Below are positions 1 through 9,450 of a DNA stretch of 64,000 nt, one piece after another; within the stretch, counting starts at the first letter, position 1, and each line of letters begins with the position of its first letter. The stretch covers positions 1-64,000 of the forward strand of contig JARLHC010000008.1 in NCBI GenBank assembly GCA_031292455.1, in the 5' to 3' direction. A program made the position numbers and the translations under genes. The DNA is from Ignavibacteriaceae bacterium. GTDB taxonomy: Bacteria; Bacteroidota; Ignavibacteria; Ignavibacteriales; Ignavibacteriaceae. Under the pieces are notes generated by a model that searched no databases, had not been told where the DNA came from, and worked only from the letters and a program-made list of their open reading frames with translations.

Positions 1-3000
1 ATATCATCTCCGGATATAAATCCATCTCCGTTTAAGTCGTTTACTGCATGATAATCAAAATTGGTGTTATCATTATCTATACCTGTCATATCATCACCGC
101 TGACAAAACCGTCCTGGTTTAAGTCGCCGCTGTATATGCAATATTTACCGCCATGAAGTGACATTGGATCTGCACTTCCGTCTGTATATGCTTTATTCAG
201 AGCAGTTGTGAAATCATAGCTTAATGCATTAGATGTGAAACTAACCGCTGTTGCGCTCCAGGTCTCTACTGTATTCATGCTTTTTACTACTATATAATAG
301 TTCGTTCCGCCTACTGCTGTAGTAAAGTTGAATGTTCCAACACCTGCTGTGCTTAATGTAGCTGTCTTGGACTCAACCAAAGCATAAGGAGAAGTAGCAT
401 TATGAAGTTCCACTGTAACATCTGGAGTTATTGACATTGCTGTTCCGCCGGCTACATATAAGGCTTCAACTAAAGCTGTAAGTGTTAATACTTGCGCAGC
501 TGGAGCTGTTGCTAGAACGAAATCACCAAAACCGGTAAAGTTTACGGTAGATGTTATATTACCTGTTGTTGGAGCACTTCCAACACCGCCTAAATTATCC
601 CATGTTGCGCCGTTATCACGTGCAATTCTGCATAAGCTTGCATTTGAAACACCATCATCAGAACCATAACTCAGATTAATGTTAGCAGCTGTTACTGTTG
701 CTCCTGCACCTTTTGTTATTGTGTAGAATCTGATTGCTGATCTGCTTGCTAATGATGATGGTAATGTAGATACACTAGGATCACTTCCTTCAGTTTCTAC
801 AACTTTATATGTAGTTGCAGTAGCTGTAGATTGTGTTACTCCCAATGTTACAGGACGATAAATGTTGGTTGGTGTAACAAAACTTCCAACCGGGAAGAAT
901 AATGAATTAACGCCTGATGCTGCAGCTGTTAGTGCTAAAGGACCTTCAATATAGCTTGTAGCTGATCCGCCTACTATATTTGCTGCTGATCCAAGTGTTA
1001 TGAAATCAGCGGGTGCAGCGTTTGGAGTATTGATAAATCCGGCTGTCAGTGTTAATGTACCGGTTACTGTAATTGGTGAACCAAGTGTTACATAGTTAAC
1101 TGGTGTTGCAGTTGCAGATTTTAAGTTAACTGTAAGATTTTTAATAGTCTGGCTTCCAGTGGTCAAAGCAAATGTGCCTATCGCATTGGTAGAACTGCTT
1201 ATATTCTGGAATGTAAATTCAGCATTTGCACCTGCTGTGAATGTACCGGTTCCGATAATATTCGATTTTCCTGCATAAACAGTAACTTTGTTATTGTTTA
1301 CATTGATAAAGTTTCCTGTTGTGATGAATTGGAATCCGCCTCCGGAAAGGTTACCGACTGTAAGATTACTACCGGTTGAGCTTGAAAGCACAACACCAGC
1401 AGCATTGTCTACAATTACTCTGAATAAAATAATTTCATTTCCGCCGCCTGATAGAGTCTGTGCGGATGTTCCATTACAGTTCAAAGTTAGCCTGTTTCCG
1501 TTAGCAGTATCAAAAGTTGCACCGTTCGTCTGTGTCCAGTTACCTTTTAGGTTTACTGTAGTAAATGGTGAACCTGAACCATTACATCCTGTAGCTCCGT
1601 CAAATGTTACATTGCCTGCGACAGTATATGATGTTGCGCCTAAAAACTTTGTTCCGTTTGTTAACGTAATATTTCCGTATATGGTTGGTGTTGTTGGTAC
1701 AGTGAATGTTCCTGATTGATTATAATTAACTGTACTTGTAGCATTAAGTAATCCTAATGCCGGAGCAGTAGCATCGCCCCATGTTAATGTTGCGCCTGCA
1801 GAAACATCAATTGTTCCCGATACTGGAGAACCCGAAGGAATTGTAACATTACAAGCATTGGTTCCGTCACCAATAATAACTTTGGACCCTGTGCTTATAT
1901 TTGCTATTGTCCATGTACCGCCTACAGTTGCTGCGGATCTGTTCTGAACTTTGTAAACTTGTCCGCCAGTGGCGAATGAACTTGGGTTAGCACCCGAACC
2001 ATCTGTATTCAGACCCCATGTACCTAATACATCCAGGTTGCCTGATGAAGCTGAATAGTATATTAAAGTGTATGTTCCGGTTACATGCTGATTTACAGTT
2101 CCAAGCTCAGCACTTGAATGTGCTATATCAACTGAATATCCGCCGATAGTGCCGGCATGCATTCTTGCATACAATGTATAACCTGCATTGGCATTAGCTG
2201 CTGATACAGTAACCGAACTTGGGTTTGCTACCCATGAGGCATTATCAGTTGAAATCTCAAATCCTGCGGGTGGAGTTACTGTTACAGTTTGTGTAAGATT
2301 GGTGCCCTTTATAGTATAGCTCTGTGAAGCAGTAGCTGATGCAGATGTCTGTGCAAAAGGTACCATAGTTGAGTTACATGTTAATGAAGCGCCTCCGGAT
2401 AGTGGAGTAACATCACCCCATGTTGTGCCTACTTTAATTCCATCTATCATTGCAACTGGCATCAGGGATGCACTGCTCTGGCGCATAAAAATTGCCTTGA
2501 TTGTATCAGCATCAGTACCTGTGTTGCCATCTGTTGTTGCTAAAGTTGGCACTGGTTCAGAACCGCCGGGTGTTGGATTAATATATAAGAAACATGAATC
2601 GTTTGTTGCACCAGCTACAAACATATATTTAAGAACTACAAGATATGTGGTTCCAAGTGTATAAGGACTTCCCGCTGGTGTCCATACAGCAACACCTGTG
2701 GCATTCGCTACTTTTGATACTCCGAAGTCATACCCTGATGTAGCATTTTTCCTGACCATCACTTTTCCCAAGAAAGTCGATGTGCCTTTTCCAAAATGGA
2801 AAAAATAATCACCGGCTGTAGAGGTTACAGAGGTAACATTTATCATAGCAGAAGCATAAACGCTTCCTGTAGTAACTATGGAGGATAATAATCTGTTATC
2901 ATCTTCTGTGGTTACACCGTTAACAGTAACTGCGTTGCCAACGCCGGAACCGGTTAATCCGGGGTAACTTAATCCCGTAGATGAAACAAAAATTCCACCG

Positions 3001-3155
3001 GTTCCGCTGTGGGCAGTCCAGTTTGTTGTAGCAGTGGTAAGAACCGCTCCTGCTGTGTAACTGAAATCTTCGGTCAATAGACCAGTAGCATTCGCAGTGC
3101 TAAATAGCATAACGCTAAACAGTAGTACTGCCAAGAAAGTACATGTTTTTTTCAT
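1..3155 (-). CDS. Large Thr/Ser-rich secreted modular protein with dockerin-like module (3' end outside window)
   Basis: The frame is open from an ATG at 3155 to the left edge, about 1051 codons, and continues past the window. Residues 1-22 form a signal peptide (MKKTCTFLAVLLLF core, then STANA). An N-terminal module of about 200 residues starting TGLLTEDFSYTAG and a later module ending in two EF-hand-like dockerin loops (GDLNQDGFVSGDDM near nt 60-155, then DLNGDGFISGDD at the edge) are almost the same as parts of the protein at 35778-38915. The middle, about nt 500-2250, is a Thr/Gly/Asn-rich repetitive beta-type region with no counterpart there. It is the first gene downstream of the glycosyltransferase array, 168 nt away. 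Secretion is well supported. Its function is unknown, and the missing C-terminus may hold a sorting domain or an enzyme domain. Confidence 0.8.
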   Translation of the reverse strand, partial: MKKTCTFLAVLLFSVMLFSTANATGLLTEDFSYTAGAVLTTATTNWTAHSGTGGIFVSSTGLSYPGLTGSGVGNAVTVNGVTTEDDNRLLSSIVTTGSVYASAMINVTSVTSTAGDYFFHFGKGTSTFLGKVMVRKNATSGYDFGVSKVANATGVAVWTPAGSPYTLGTTYLVVLKYMFVAGATNDSCFLYINPTPGGSEPVPTLATTDGNTGTDADTIKAIFMRQSSASLMPVAMIDGIKVGTTWGDVTPLSGGASLTCNSTMVPFAQTSASATASQSYTIKGTNLTQTVTVTPPAGFEISTDNASWVANPSSVTVSAANANAGYTLYARMHAGTIGGYSVDIAHSSAELGTVNQHVTGTYTLIYYSASSGNLDVLGTWGLNTDGSGANPSSFATGGQVYKVQNRSAATVGGTWTIANISTGSKVIIGDGTNACNVTIPSGSPVSGTIDVSAGATLTWGDATAPALGLLNATSTVNYNQSGTFTVPTTPTIYGNITLTNGTKFLGATSYTVAGNVTFDGATGCNGSGSPFTTVNLKGNWTQTNGATFDTANGNRLTLNCNGTSAQTLSGGGNEIILFRVIVDNAAGVVLSSSTGSNLTVGNLSGGGFQFITTGNFINVNNNKVTVYAGKSNIIGTGTFTAGANAEFTFQNISSSTNAIGTFALTTGSQTIKNLTVNLKSATATPVNYVTLGSPITVTGTLTLTAGFINTPNAAPADFITLGSAANIVGGSATSYIEGPLALTAAASGVNSLFFPVGSFVTPTNIYRPVTLGVTQSTATATTYKVVETEGSDPSVSTLPSSLASRSAIRFYTITKGAGATVTAANINLSYGSDDGVSNASLCRIARDNGATWDNLGGVGSAPTTGNITSTVNFTGFGDFVLATAPAAQVLTLTALVEALYVAGGTAMSITPDVTVELHNATSPYALVESKTATLSTAGVGTFNFTTAVGGTNYYIVVKSMNTVETWSATAVSFTSNALSYDFTTALNKAYTDGSADPMSLHGGKYCIYSGDLNQDGFVSGDDMTGIDNDNTNFDYHAVNDLNGDGFISGDD

Positions 3156-3323
3156 AATAGACCCAATTAGAAAGTTATAGAATACGTTAATTATCAAAAA
3201 ACCACTTTGATATAGTACTAAAATTCTCCCGTTTTGAGCAGGAATTATAATTTTTTACTATCATCTGATATTAACTTATTAGTAATTGTCTAAATAAGCA
3301 AGTAAAATTTGGTTAAATAAAAA

Positions 3324-5333
3324 TTATTTTTTATGTAAAAGGTTTAATTGATCTGCAGCAATTTTATAACCATAATTTAGTGCATTTTGCCAGTCCGTTT
3401 TTGCCTCATTTATTTTATTCAATTTAATGTAAGCAACCCCTCTGAAATAATATGCAGCACCCATACCCGGATTAAAACTAATGGCTCTGGTAAGGTCTGA
3501 AACAGCTCCTTCATAATCTCCTAGCTCTATTTTAGTCATTCCCCTGCTTCCCCACGGATCCTGGAAATCCGCCTTTAATTCTATTGTTTTATTAAAGTCC
3601 TTTAATGCACTTTTGTAATCCATTAAATGGAATTCTGCATTGCCCCGGTTATTGTAATATGAATAGTAACTATTCTCTGATTCTATTGCTCTGTTATATT
3701 CATAAAAAGCAGAATCAAATTTGCCTTTTGAATAATAAGCTAAACCAAGATTATTATGTAAACTGCAGTTTGTTGGATATTTCCTTATCCCGTTTTTTAA
3801 TAACTCAATAATTTCATTATATTTTTTAAGATCTAGCATTTCTGTTGAAAAATTGATGTATGCATATTCATTAAGATTATTAGATTCCGGATAAAGAGTA
3901 TCATATTTAAGGGCATCTGAATAAAAGTGCTCTGCCTGTATATGATCATCTAGAGCATTATAAAGCACCCCCTTGTTAAAATAAGGATCGCTGTAAGTTG
4001 GACTAATCTCTATTGAATGATCAAAATCAGATAAGGCAAGGTCTAATTTGTTTTTGGCTAAATAGGTGCTCCCTCTTTCACTGAATGCATAAGCATTGGA
4101 AGGGTCTAATTTAATTAATGAAGTAAAAAAAGTTATCGGATCAGAATAATCACCCGAATAATTATACGCTATCGCCGAAAATGCAAGGATAATTAATATA
4201 AAAGAAACTGATAGTATTTTAAGCCCATTCTTTCGAATTGTTTCATTAAGCAATATGCCCGCTGCTATAAATATTCCAATTGATGGAAGATAAGCCCTGC
4301 ATTCCAGGTATTCAAAATGCAGCATTTTGAATGAAAGATAGACAAACATTGCCGGGATAATAAAACCAATGAACCATAAAATACCAAGCATAATGAAGGG
4401 TTTATTCTCGATCTTTAGTTTCAGTATAAAAACTCCTGCACCAATAAATAATATTATTCCTAGACAGACAGATATAACACCATAAGTTGGCATAGATGAA
4501 AGACCTAAAGGGATTATCAGCTTGCTCAGAAATATAGGAATTATAGGTAGATTGCTAATAAATGCTTTAACACTTGCAACGTTTTGATAGTGCAAGTATG
4601 TATTCCTCAATAATAAATAACCTGAAAAAGATAGTCCCCAGAATATTATGAAAGGAACCAGCTCTTTTATTTTATATTTATTATTAAGTACAAACCAATA
4701 ATAAAAAACCATTATTATCGGTATAAAAGCAGAAATCTCCTTTGAAAATAAAGCAAGTAAAAATGCACAGCAATGAACTGAAAAGTGAAGATAGCTCATC
4801 CTATTATTATAATTTATAAACGAAATAAGTGATACCACACCAAATAAACCTGCCAATAGATCCCCCCTTCCTGGAATCCAGGCTACTGCATTTGTAAATA
4901 AAGGATGCACTGAAAATAATATTGATAAAAAGAAAGAAATCTCATCTTTTATGTCTAACTTTTTAAGCAGGAAGAAAAGAGCTATTACTGTTAATATATG
5001 ATATAGCAGATTTGAAATATGATATGGTTGTGGATTTTCTCTGCTTATATGGGCATCAATCATAAAAGTAACAGTCTGTACTGGTCTGTAATAATTCTTT
5101 CCGTCTTTGCTAAGAAAATTGTCTTTTTTGAATGCCTGCAATATATTCCTAAAGTCACCCAGAAAATTGTAATTATTTCCAATTATTTCTGTATCATCCA
5201 GTTGAGTAAATTCGTAACTTGTAACTTTCCAGTTTAACAAGAGCGGAACGATAATCAGAAGAGATAAATAAATATAATTTCTGATCCCATTTATAAGGAA
5301 TGTTTTTCTCTTTTGACTATTCTTGCTTTCCAT
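3324..5333 (-). CDS. TMTC-like GT-C membrane glycosyltransferase with C-terminal TPR repeats, array copy 1
   Basis: 669 residues and the last gene of the array. About ten or eleven membrane segments fill residues 20-395. The first extracytoplasmic loop carries LDD (45-47), the acidic pair typical of GT-C enzymes. YRPVQT (82-87), NAVAWIPGRGDLL (148-160) and ECRAYLP (344-350) match conserved stretches of TMTC/DUF1736 O-mannosyltransferases. Residues 415-665 are about six or seven TPR units (for example KGVLYNALDDHIQAE and RGVAYIKLNK). The family uses a polyprenyl-phosphate sugar to glycosylate exported proteins; the sugar and target here are not visible. The ATG at 5333 follows AAAGGA and overlaps the upstream paralogue by 17 nt, so translation is probably coupled. 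GT-C fold assignment is firm; O-mannosyltransferase activity is inferred. Confidence 0.77.
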   Translation of the reverse strand: MESKNSQKRKTFLINGIRNYIYLSLLIIVPLLLNWKVTSYEFTQLDDTEIIGNNYNFLGDFRNILQAFKKDNFLSKDGKNYYRPVQTVTFMIDAHISRENPQPYHISNLLYHILTVIALFFLLKKLDIKDEISFFLSILFSVHPLFTNAVAWIPGRGDLLAGLFGVVSLISFINYNNRMSYLHFSVHCCAFLLALFSKEISAFIPIIMVFYYWFVLNNKYKIKELVPFIIFWGLSFSGYLLLRNTYLHYQNVASVKAFISNLPIIPIFLSKLIIPLGLSSMPTYGVISVCLGIILFIGAGVFILKLKIENKPFIMLGILWFIGFIIPAMFVYLSFKMLHFEYLECRAYLPSIGIFIAAGILLNETIRKNGLKILSVSFILIILAFSAIAYNYSGDYSDPITFFTSLIKLDPSNAYAFSERGSTYLAKNKLDLALSDFDHSIEISPTYSDPYFNKGVLYNALDDHIQAEHFYSDALKYDTLYPESNNLNEYAYINFSTEMLDLKKYNEIIELLKNGIRKYPTNCSLHNNLGLAYYSKGKFDSAFYEYNRAIESENSYYSYYNNRGNAEFHLMDYKSALKDFNKTIELKADFQDPWGSRGMTKIELGDYEGAVSDLTRAISFNPGMGAAYYFRGVAYIKLNKINEAKTDWQNALNYGYKIAADQLNLLHKK

Positions 5334-7326
5334 ATTCCTTTCCCTTATATCCTAATTCCAATGCCTTATTCATGTTTTCTTTCGCTTCTGAAAATTTATT
5401 AAGTTTAAAATAAGCAAGCCCTCTGAAATACCAGGCAGCCCCTTCTTTAGGGTTCAAGGCTATAGTTTGTGTCAGGTCCGATACCGCCCCATCATAATCA
5501 TTCAACTTTATTTTCACCATTCCCTTGTTTCCCCATGTGTCCGGAAAATCCGGTTTTAATGCAAACGATTTGTTAAAGTCTTGTAAGGCTCCTGCAAAAT
5601 CATTTAAATGGTATTTGGCCATCCCTCTGTTGTCATAATACTTGTAAGAATCCTTTTCCGATTCTATCCCAAGGTTAAATTCATAAAGTGCAGAATCAAA
5701 TTTTGCAATTGAATAATACGCTTGGCCTAGGTTGTTGTGCAGGCTTCCTTCATCCGGATACTTTTTAATTCCCTTCTTTAATATATAAATCGCTTCATCA
5801 AATTTATGAAAATATAATTTCTCATGGGAAAGAAAAAGATATGCATTCCCCCTCAGAATACCGACATCCTGATAAAGTGTGTCATCATTTAATGCCTTGG
5901 AAAAACAAATTTCAGCACTGTTATGATCATTTGAAGCACCATAAAGCACTCCTTTATTAAAATAAGGAATTGAATATCTGGGGCATGACTTGATGGCTTC
6001 ATCAAAATCAGCCATAGCTTTTTCCCTGTTGCCGGCGTTATAATATGAAAGCCCTCTTTCACCCAGTGCCATTGCGTTTCGCGGGTCTGCATTAATCGCT
6101 GAAGTAAAAAATGAGAACGGATCGGTAAAAACAGGCAAATATAAATAAGCAATGATCGAATAAATCAATATTATGGGTATGAAAATTATTACAACCCTCC
6201 TTAATACAATGCCTCTCCACCATTCATTGAAAATCAATCCTGTTATCAGTAAAATGCCTCCTATCGGAAGATAAGCCCTGTAATCAAAATATTCATACCC
6301 TATGGTCGCAAAAAATGTCCGGTAGAACATAGGAGGAATTGTAAAAGCTACGAACCAGATTGCCCCCCAGATAACCGCTCTCTTGTCCCCCTTAATGAAT
6401 TTATATACCATTATTCCAAGTACTGCCATTAGAACTAATCCTGTTGTTAATGCAGTAATATTATAGAATGGCATTGTAGTCAGATTATATGGTATAAAGA
6501 ATTTGCCGAATGTAATTGGAATTGCAGGAAGGTTTTTTATAAACGGGATAAATCCGAATATTTGGGAAGAATGGCTTATTTTTAATACGCTTTGCCTGAG
6601 CGAAAAGAATACTCCAAAGGCGATAATCCATATAGCAAGAAATGGAATAATTTCTTTTATTTGAAATTTCTTCCTTTGAACAAAATATAGATATGACAAA
6701 ATCAGAAACGGCAATATGACCGATGTTTCCTTAGTAAAAACTACTGCCCAAAAAACTATCGCATGAAGAATAATATATAATGGATTCCTGGTACTGAAAT
6801 ATTTCAGAAACGTAATAAACGATAATAAGCTGAACAGGCAAAGCAGAAGATCCCCGCGCGCCGGGATCCATGCAACTGCGTTCGTAAACATCGGACTAAT
6901 TGAAAAAATTACTGAAAGAAGGAAGGCAATTTCATCTTTCACTCCGGTCTTCTTTAAGAAAAAATATAATGCGATAACCGTTAATATATGCAGCAATAGA
7001 TTTGATAAATGATATATCCATGGCTGGCTCCCCGCAATCTCTGCATCCAGCATTAAAGATATTGTCTGCATGGGTCTGTAAAAAACGTCCCCTTTGTCGC
7101 TCATGATTGCATCGTGTGTTAATGCGTCTTTAAAACTAATTTTACTCCCCTCTGTATTAATTATATTATAGATTATTGAAGTGTCATCCAGACCGCTGTA
7201 TCCGAAATTCACAACTTTAAAGTAAAGTACTGCGGGAAGCATCATAAGAATTAACAAAAAGAAAACTATTCTTTTCTTATCTGTTATTCCCGGTTTCCCG
7301 GGCTTCCTTCCTTTTTTCCTTTTCAC
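5317..7326 (-). CDS. TMTC-like GT-C membrane glycosyltransferase with TPR repeats, array copy 2
   Basis: 669 residues with the same layout as its neighbours: a basic N-terminus, a first membrane helix at 20-40, LDD at 46-48, YRPMQT at 83-88, NAVAWIPARGDLL at 149-161, DYRAYLP at 348-354 and TPR repeats at about 417-660. The extracytoplasmic block PFIKNLPAIPITFGKFFIPY (261-280) recurs nearly unchanged in most copies. The start is GTG at 7326, preceded by GGAAG about 6 nt upstream. An 84-nt gap separates it from copy 3, one of only two real gaps inside the array. The predicted role is transfer of a lipid-linked sugar on the periplasmic face of the inner membrane, with the TPR domain binding protein partners or acceptors; this role is inferred from the TMTC family. 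Confidence 0.78.
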   Translation of the reverse strand: MKRKKGRKPGKPGITDKKRIVFFLLILMMLPAVLYFKVVNFGYSGLDDTSIIYNIINTEGSKISFKDALTHDAIMSDKGDVFYRPMQTISLMLDAEIAGSQPWIYHLSNLLLHILTVIALYFFLKKTGVKDEIAFLLSVIFSISPMFTNAVAWIPARGDLLLCLFSLLSFITFLKYFSTRNPLYIILHAIVFWAVVFTKETSVILPFLILSYLYFVQRKKFQIKEIIPFLAIWIIAFGVFFSLRQSVLKISHSSQIFGFIPFIKNLPAIPITFGKFFIPYNLTTMPFYNITALTTGLVLMAVLGIMVYKFIKGDKRAVIWGAIWFVAFTIPPMFYRTFFATIGYEYFDYRAYLPIGGILLITGLIFNEWWRGIVLRRVVIIFIPIILIYSIIAYLYLPVFTDPFSFFTSAINADPRNAMALGERGLSYYNAGNREKAMADFDEAIKSCPRYSIPYFNKGVLYGASNDHNSAEICFSKALNDDTLYQDVGILRGNAYLFLSHEKLYFHKFDEAIYILKKGIKKYPDEGSLHNNLGQAYYSIAKFDSALYEFNLGIESEKDSYKYYDNRGMAKYHLNDFAGALQDFNKSFALKPDFPDTWGNKGMVKIKLNDYDGAVSDLTQTIALNPKEGAAWYFRGLAYFKLNKFSEAKENMNKALELGYKGKEYGKQE

Positions 7327-7410
7327 AAGTCACTTCCTTTAATTCAAGTTTATCAGTTTTTGCAAAATTATCTTCTGCCTTAGCCTGTTTGCTACTCTTT
7401 TAGTCTTTTA

Positions 7411-9450
7411 CTAATCTTCTCCTTGAATCTGATTTTCTGCCTCGCCTGACTTCAAATATTCCGGCCCATTAAATCCGCATTCAATAGCCTTATTCATATT
7501 TTCCCTTGCCTCCGCATATTTATTAAGTCTGTAATATGCCAGCCCCCTATAATACCAGGCTGCGCCGTCCTTTGGGTTCATAGATATCGCTTGCCCCAGA
7601 TCGGATATTGCACCCTTATAATTATTCAGCTTAATTCTTGCCATACCTCTGTTTCCCCAGGTATCAGGGAAATCTGGCTTTATCTCCAATGCTCTGTCAA
7701 AATCAACTAATGCACCGGCAAAATCATTTAATTGATACCTGGTTAGTCCCCTATTGTCGTAATATTCAAACGAAGTTTTCTCTAATTCTATACCTCTGTT
7801 AAATTCATAAAGAGCAGGATCATATTTGGATATTGCATAATATGCCTTGCCCAGATTGTTATGCAGACTTCCATTATCTGGAAAGCTATGAGTTCCCTTT
7901 CTTAACAGAGATATCGCTTCTTCATATTTATGAAAATACATTTTCTCACGGGATAGATAATAATATGTATTCCCATTAAAAGAGCAAATATTGTGATTCA
8001 GTGTATCATACTTCAATGCCTGCGAAAAAAATTGTTCAGCTTTGGAATGGTCATTCGAAGATCCGTAAAGTACTCCCTTATTAAAATAAGGAAGAGGATA
8101 TGTAGGACTAATCCTGATGGAACTTTCATAATCAGCCAGCGCCTTCCCCTTTATCCCGCTGTTATAATATATAATCCCCCTGCCGCAGAAAGCCATGGCG
8201 TTGTTTGAATTAGCCCTTATCGCTGAAGTAAAAAATGAAACCGGGTCTGCAAAATCAGACGAATGAATAAATGCAATTACTGCATAAATAATCAAAACAG
8301 GCATAGCTGCTATTAAAATTTTATGAAATGTAAATTTGCTGGATAGTTTATTTAGTAATACTCCAATTATAATTAAAATCCCTATAACAGGAAGATATGC
8401 CCTGTATTCATAATATTCGACTGCAATGTCGGCAATATAAGATCTGTATAACATTGGCGGGATTAAAAATGCTATGAACCATATTCCCCCCCAGACAACA
8501 TCCCTATAACTTCCTGACGAGAACTTTATCGTTATTACAAAAAAAATAAAAACTAAAATGCATCCTGTAGCTAATGAGGGATTATCAAAAAGAGGTAAAC
8601 TGGTTAAATTATATGGGATGAATAATTTACCAAATGTAATCGGAATTGCTGGTAAGTTTTTTGTAAATGGAATAATTCCGAATATATTTGCAGAAAGGCT
8701 TGCATTTATCACTCCCTGTCTCAGAAAATAAAATAGTACAAATGAGAAACACCAGATTACAATAAATGGGATAATATCTTTTAATATAAATTTTTTCTTT
8801 TCTGCAAAGTATATATAGAATATAATCAGGAGTGGTAATAAAATTGCTGTTTCTTTTGAAAACATAGCTGCCGTAAAAAAGATGGCATGTAAAATCATAT
8901 ATGCTATCTTTCTGCTACTCAAATAGTCCAGACATGTTATAAATGAAAGCAGGATGAATAAGCAAAGTAAAAGGTCACCTCGCGCCGGTATCCAGGCTAC
9001 TGCATTTGTTAACAAGGGGGTTATTGAAAAGAAAAATGAAAGAAGAAAAGAGATCTCATTTTTAATTCCGGTCTTTTTTAAGAAAAAGAAAAGGACAATT
9101 ACATTAAGTAAATGTAGGATAAGATTTGAAAAGTGATAAATCCAGGGTTGATTTCCTCCTATTTGGGCATCTATCATGAATGAAACTGTCTGAAGAGGGC
9201 GATAAAAAGAATCCGCGCTTTTATTTATGAAAGCATCGCTTGTAAATGCCTTGTCAACTTGTTTTATGTCTCCGATAGTATCATAATGCGCTAATATGAT
9301 ATTGGAATCGTCCATTGTAGTGAATCCAAAATTAGCTGTCCTGAAATAGAGTAAAGCAGGAACTATTAGCAGAAAGAAAAGATAAACTGATAATTCGCTT
9401 TTTCCCTTGGAAATAAGTGTAATCTCTTTATTTTTCTTTTTACTTTTCAC
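7411..9450 (-). CDS. TMTC-like GT-C membrane glycosyltransferase with TPR repeats, array copy 3
   Basis: 679 residues, the longest copy, with an extra acidic/Gln tail (about 665-679). MDD (46-48) replaces the usual LDD but keeps both aspartates. YRPLQT (83-88), NAVAWIPARGDLL (149-161) and EYRAYLP (348-354) are intact, and TPR repeats run from about 417 to 660. The start is GTG at 9450, overlapping the last codons of copy 4 by 11 nt; the GTG lies inside that gene's ...NGEK stop region, with a GGAATG stretch just upstream as a possible ribosome site. Highest similarity by eye is to copies 2 and 4 through the NLPAIPITFGK block. Function as for the family: polyprenyl-phosphate-sugar-dependent protein glycosylation, inferred. 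Confidence 0.77.
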   Translation of the reverse strand: MKSKKKNKEITLISKGKSELSVYLFFLLIVPALLYFRTANFGFTTMDDSNIILAHYDTIGDIKQVDKAFTSDAFINKSADSFYRPLQTVSFMIDAQIGGNQPWIYHFSNLILHLLNVIVLFFFLKKTGIKNEISFLLSFFFSITPLLTNAVAWIPARGDLLLCLFILLSFITCLDYLSSRKIAYMILHAIFFTAAMFSKETAILLPLLIIFYIYFAEKKKFILKDIIPFIVIWCFSFVLFYFLRQGVINASLSANIFGIIPFTKNLPAIPITFGKLFIPYNLTSLPLFDNPSLATGCILVFIFFVITIKFSSGSYRDVVWGGIWFIAFLIPPMLYRSYIADIAVEYYEYRAYLPVIGILIIIGVLLNKLSSKFTFHKILIAAMPVLIIYAVIAFIHSSDFADPVSFFTSAIRANSNNAMAFCGRGIIYYNSGIKGKALADYESSIRISPTYPLPYFNKGVLYGSSNDHSKAEQFFSQALKYDTLNHNICSFNGNTYYYLSREKMYFHKYEEAISLLRKGTHSFPDNGSLHNNLGKAYYAISKYDPALYEFNRGIELEKTSFEYYDNRGLTRYQLNDFAGALVDFDRALEIKPDFPDTWGNRGMARIKLNNYKGAISDLGQAISMNPKDGAAWYYRGLAYYRLNKYAEARENMNKAIECGFNGPEYLKSGEAENQIQGED

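Noticed and set aside
1288-2664. Plus-strand open frames across the left-edge protein
   Set aside because: They lie antisense to the continuous minus-strand frame 3155 to 1, which has a signal peptide, known modules and a close relative in the window; the plus-strand frames have no ribosome site or recognisable domain.
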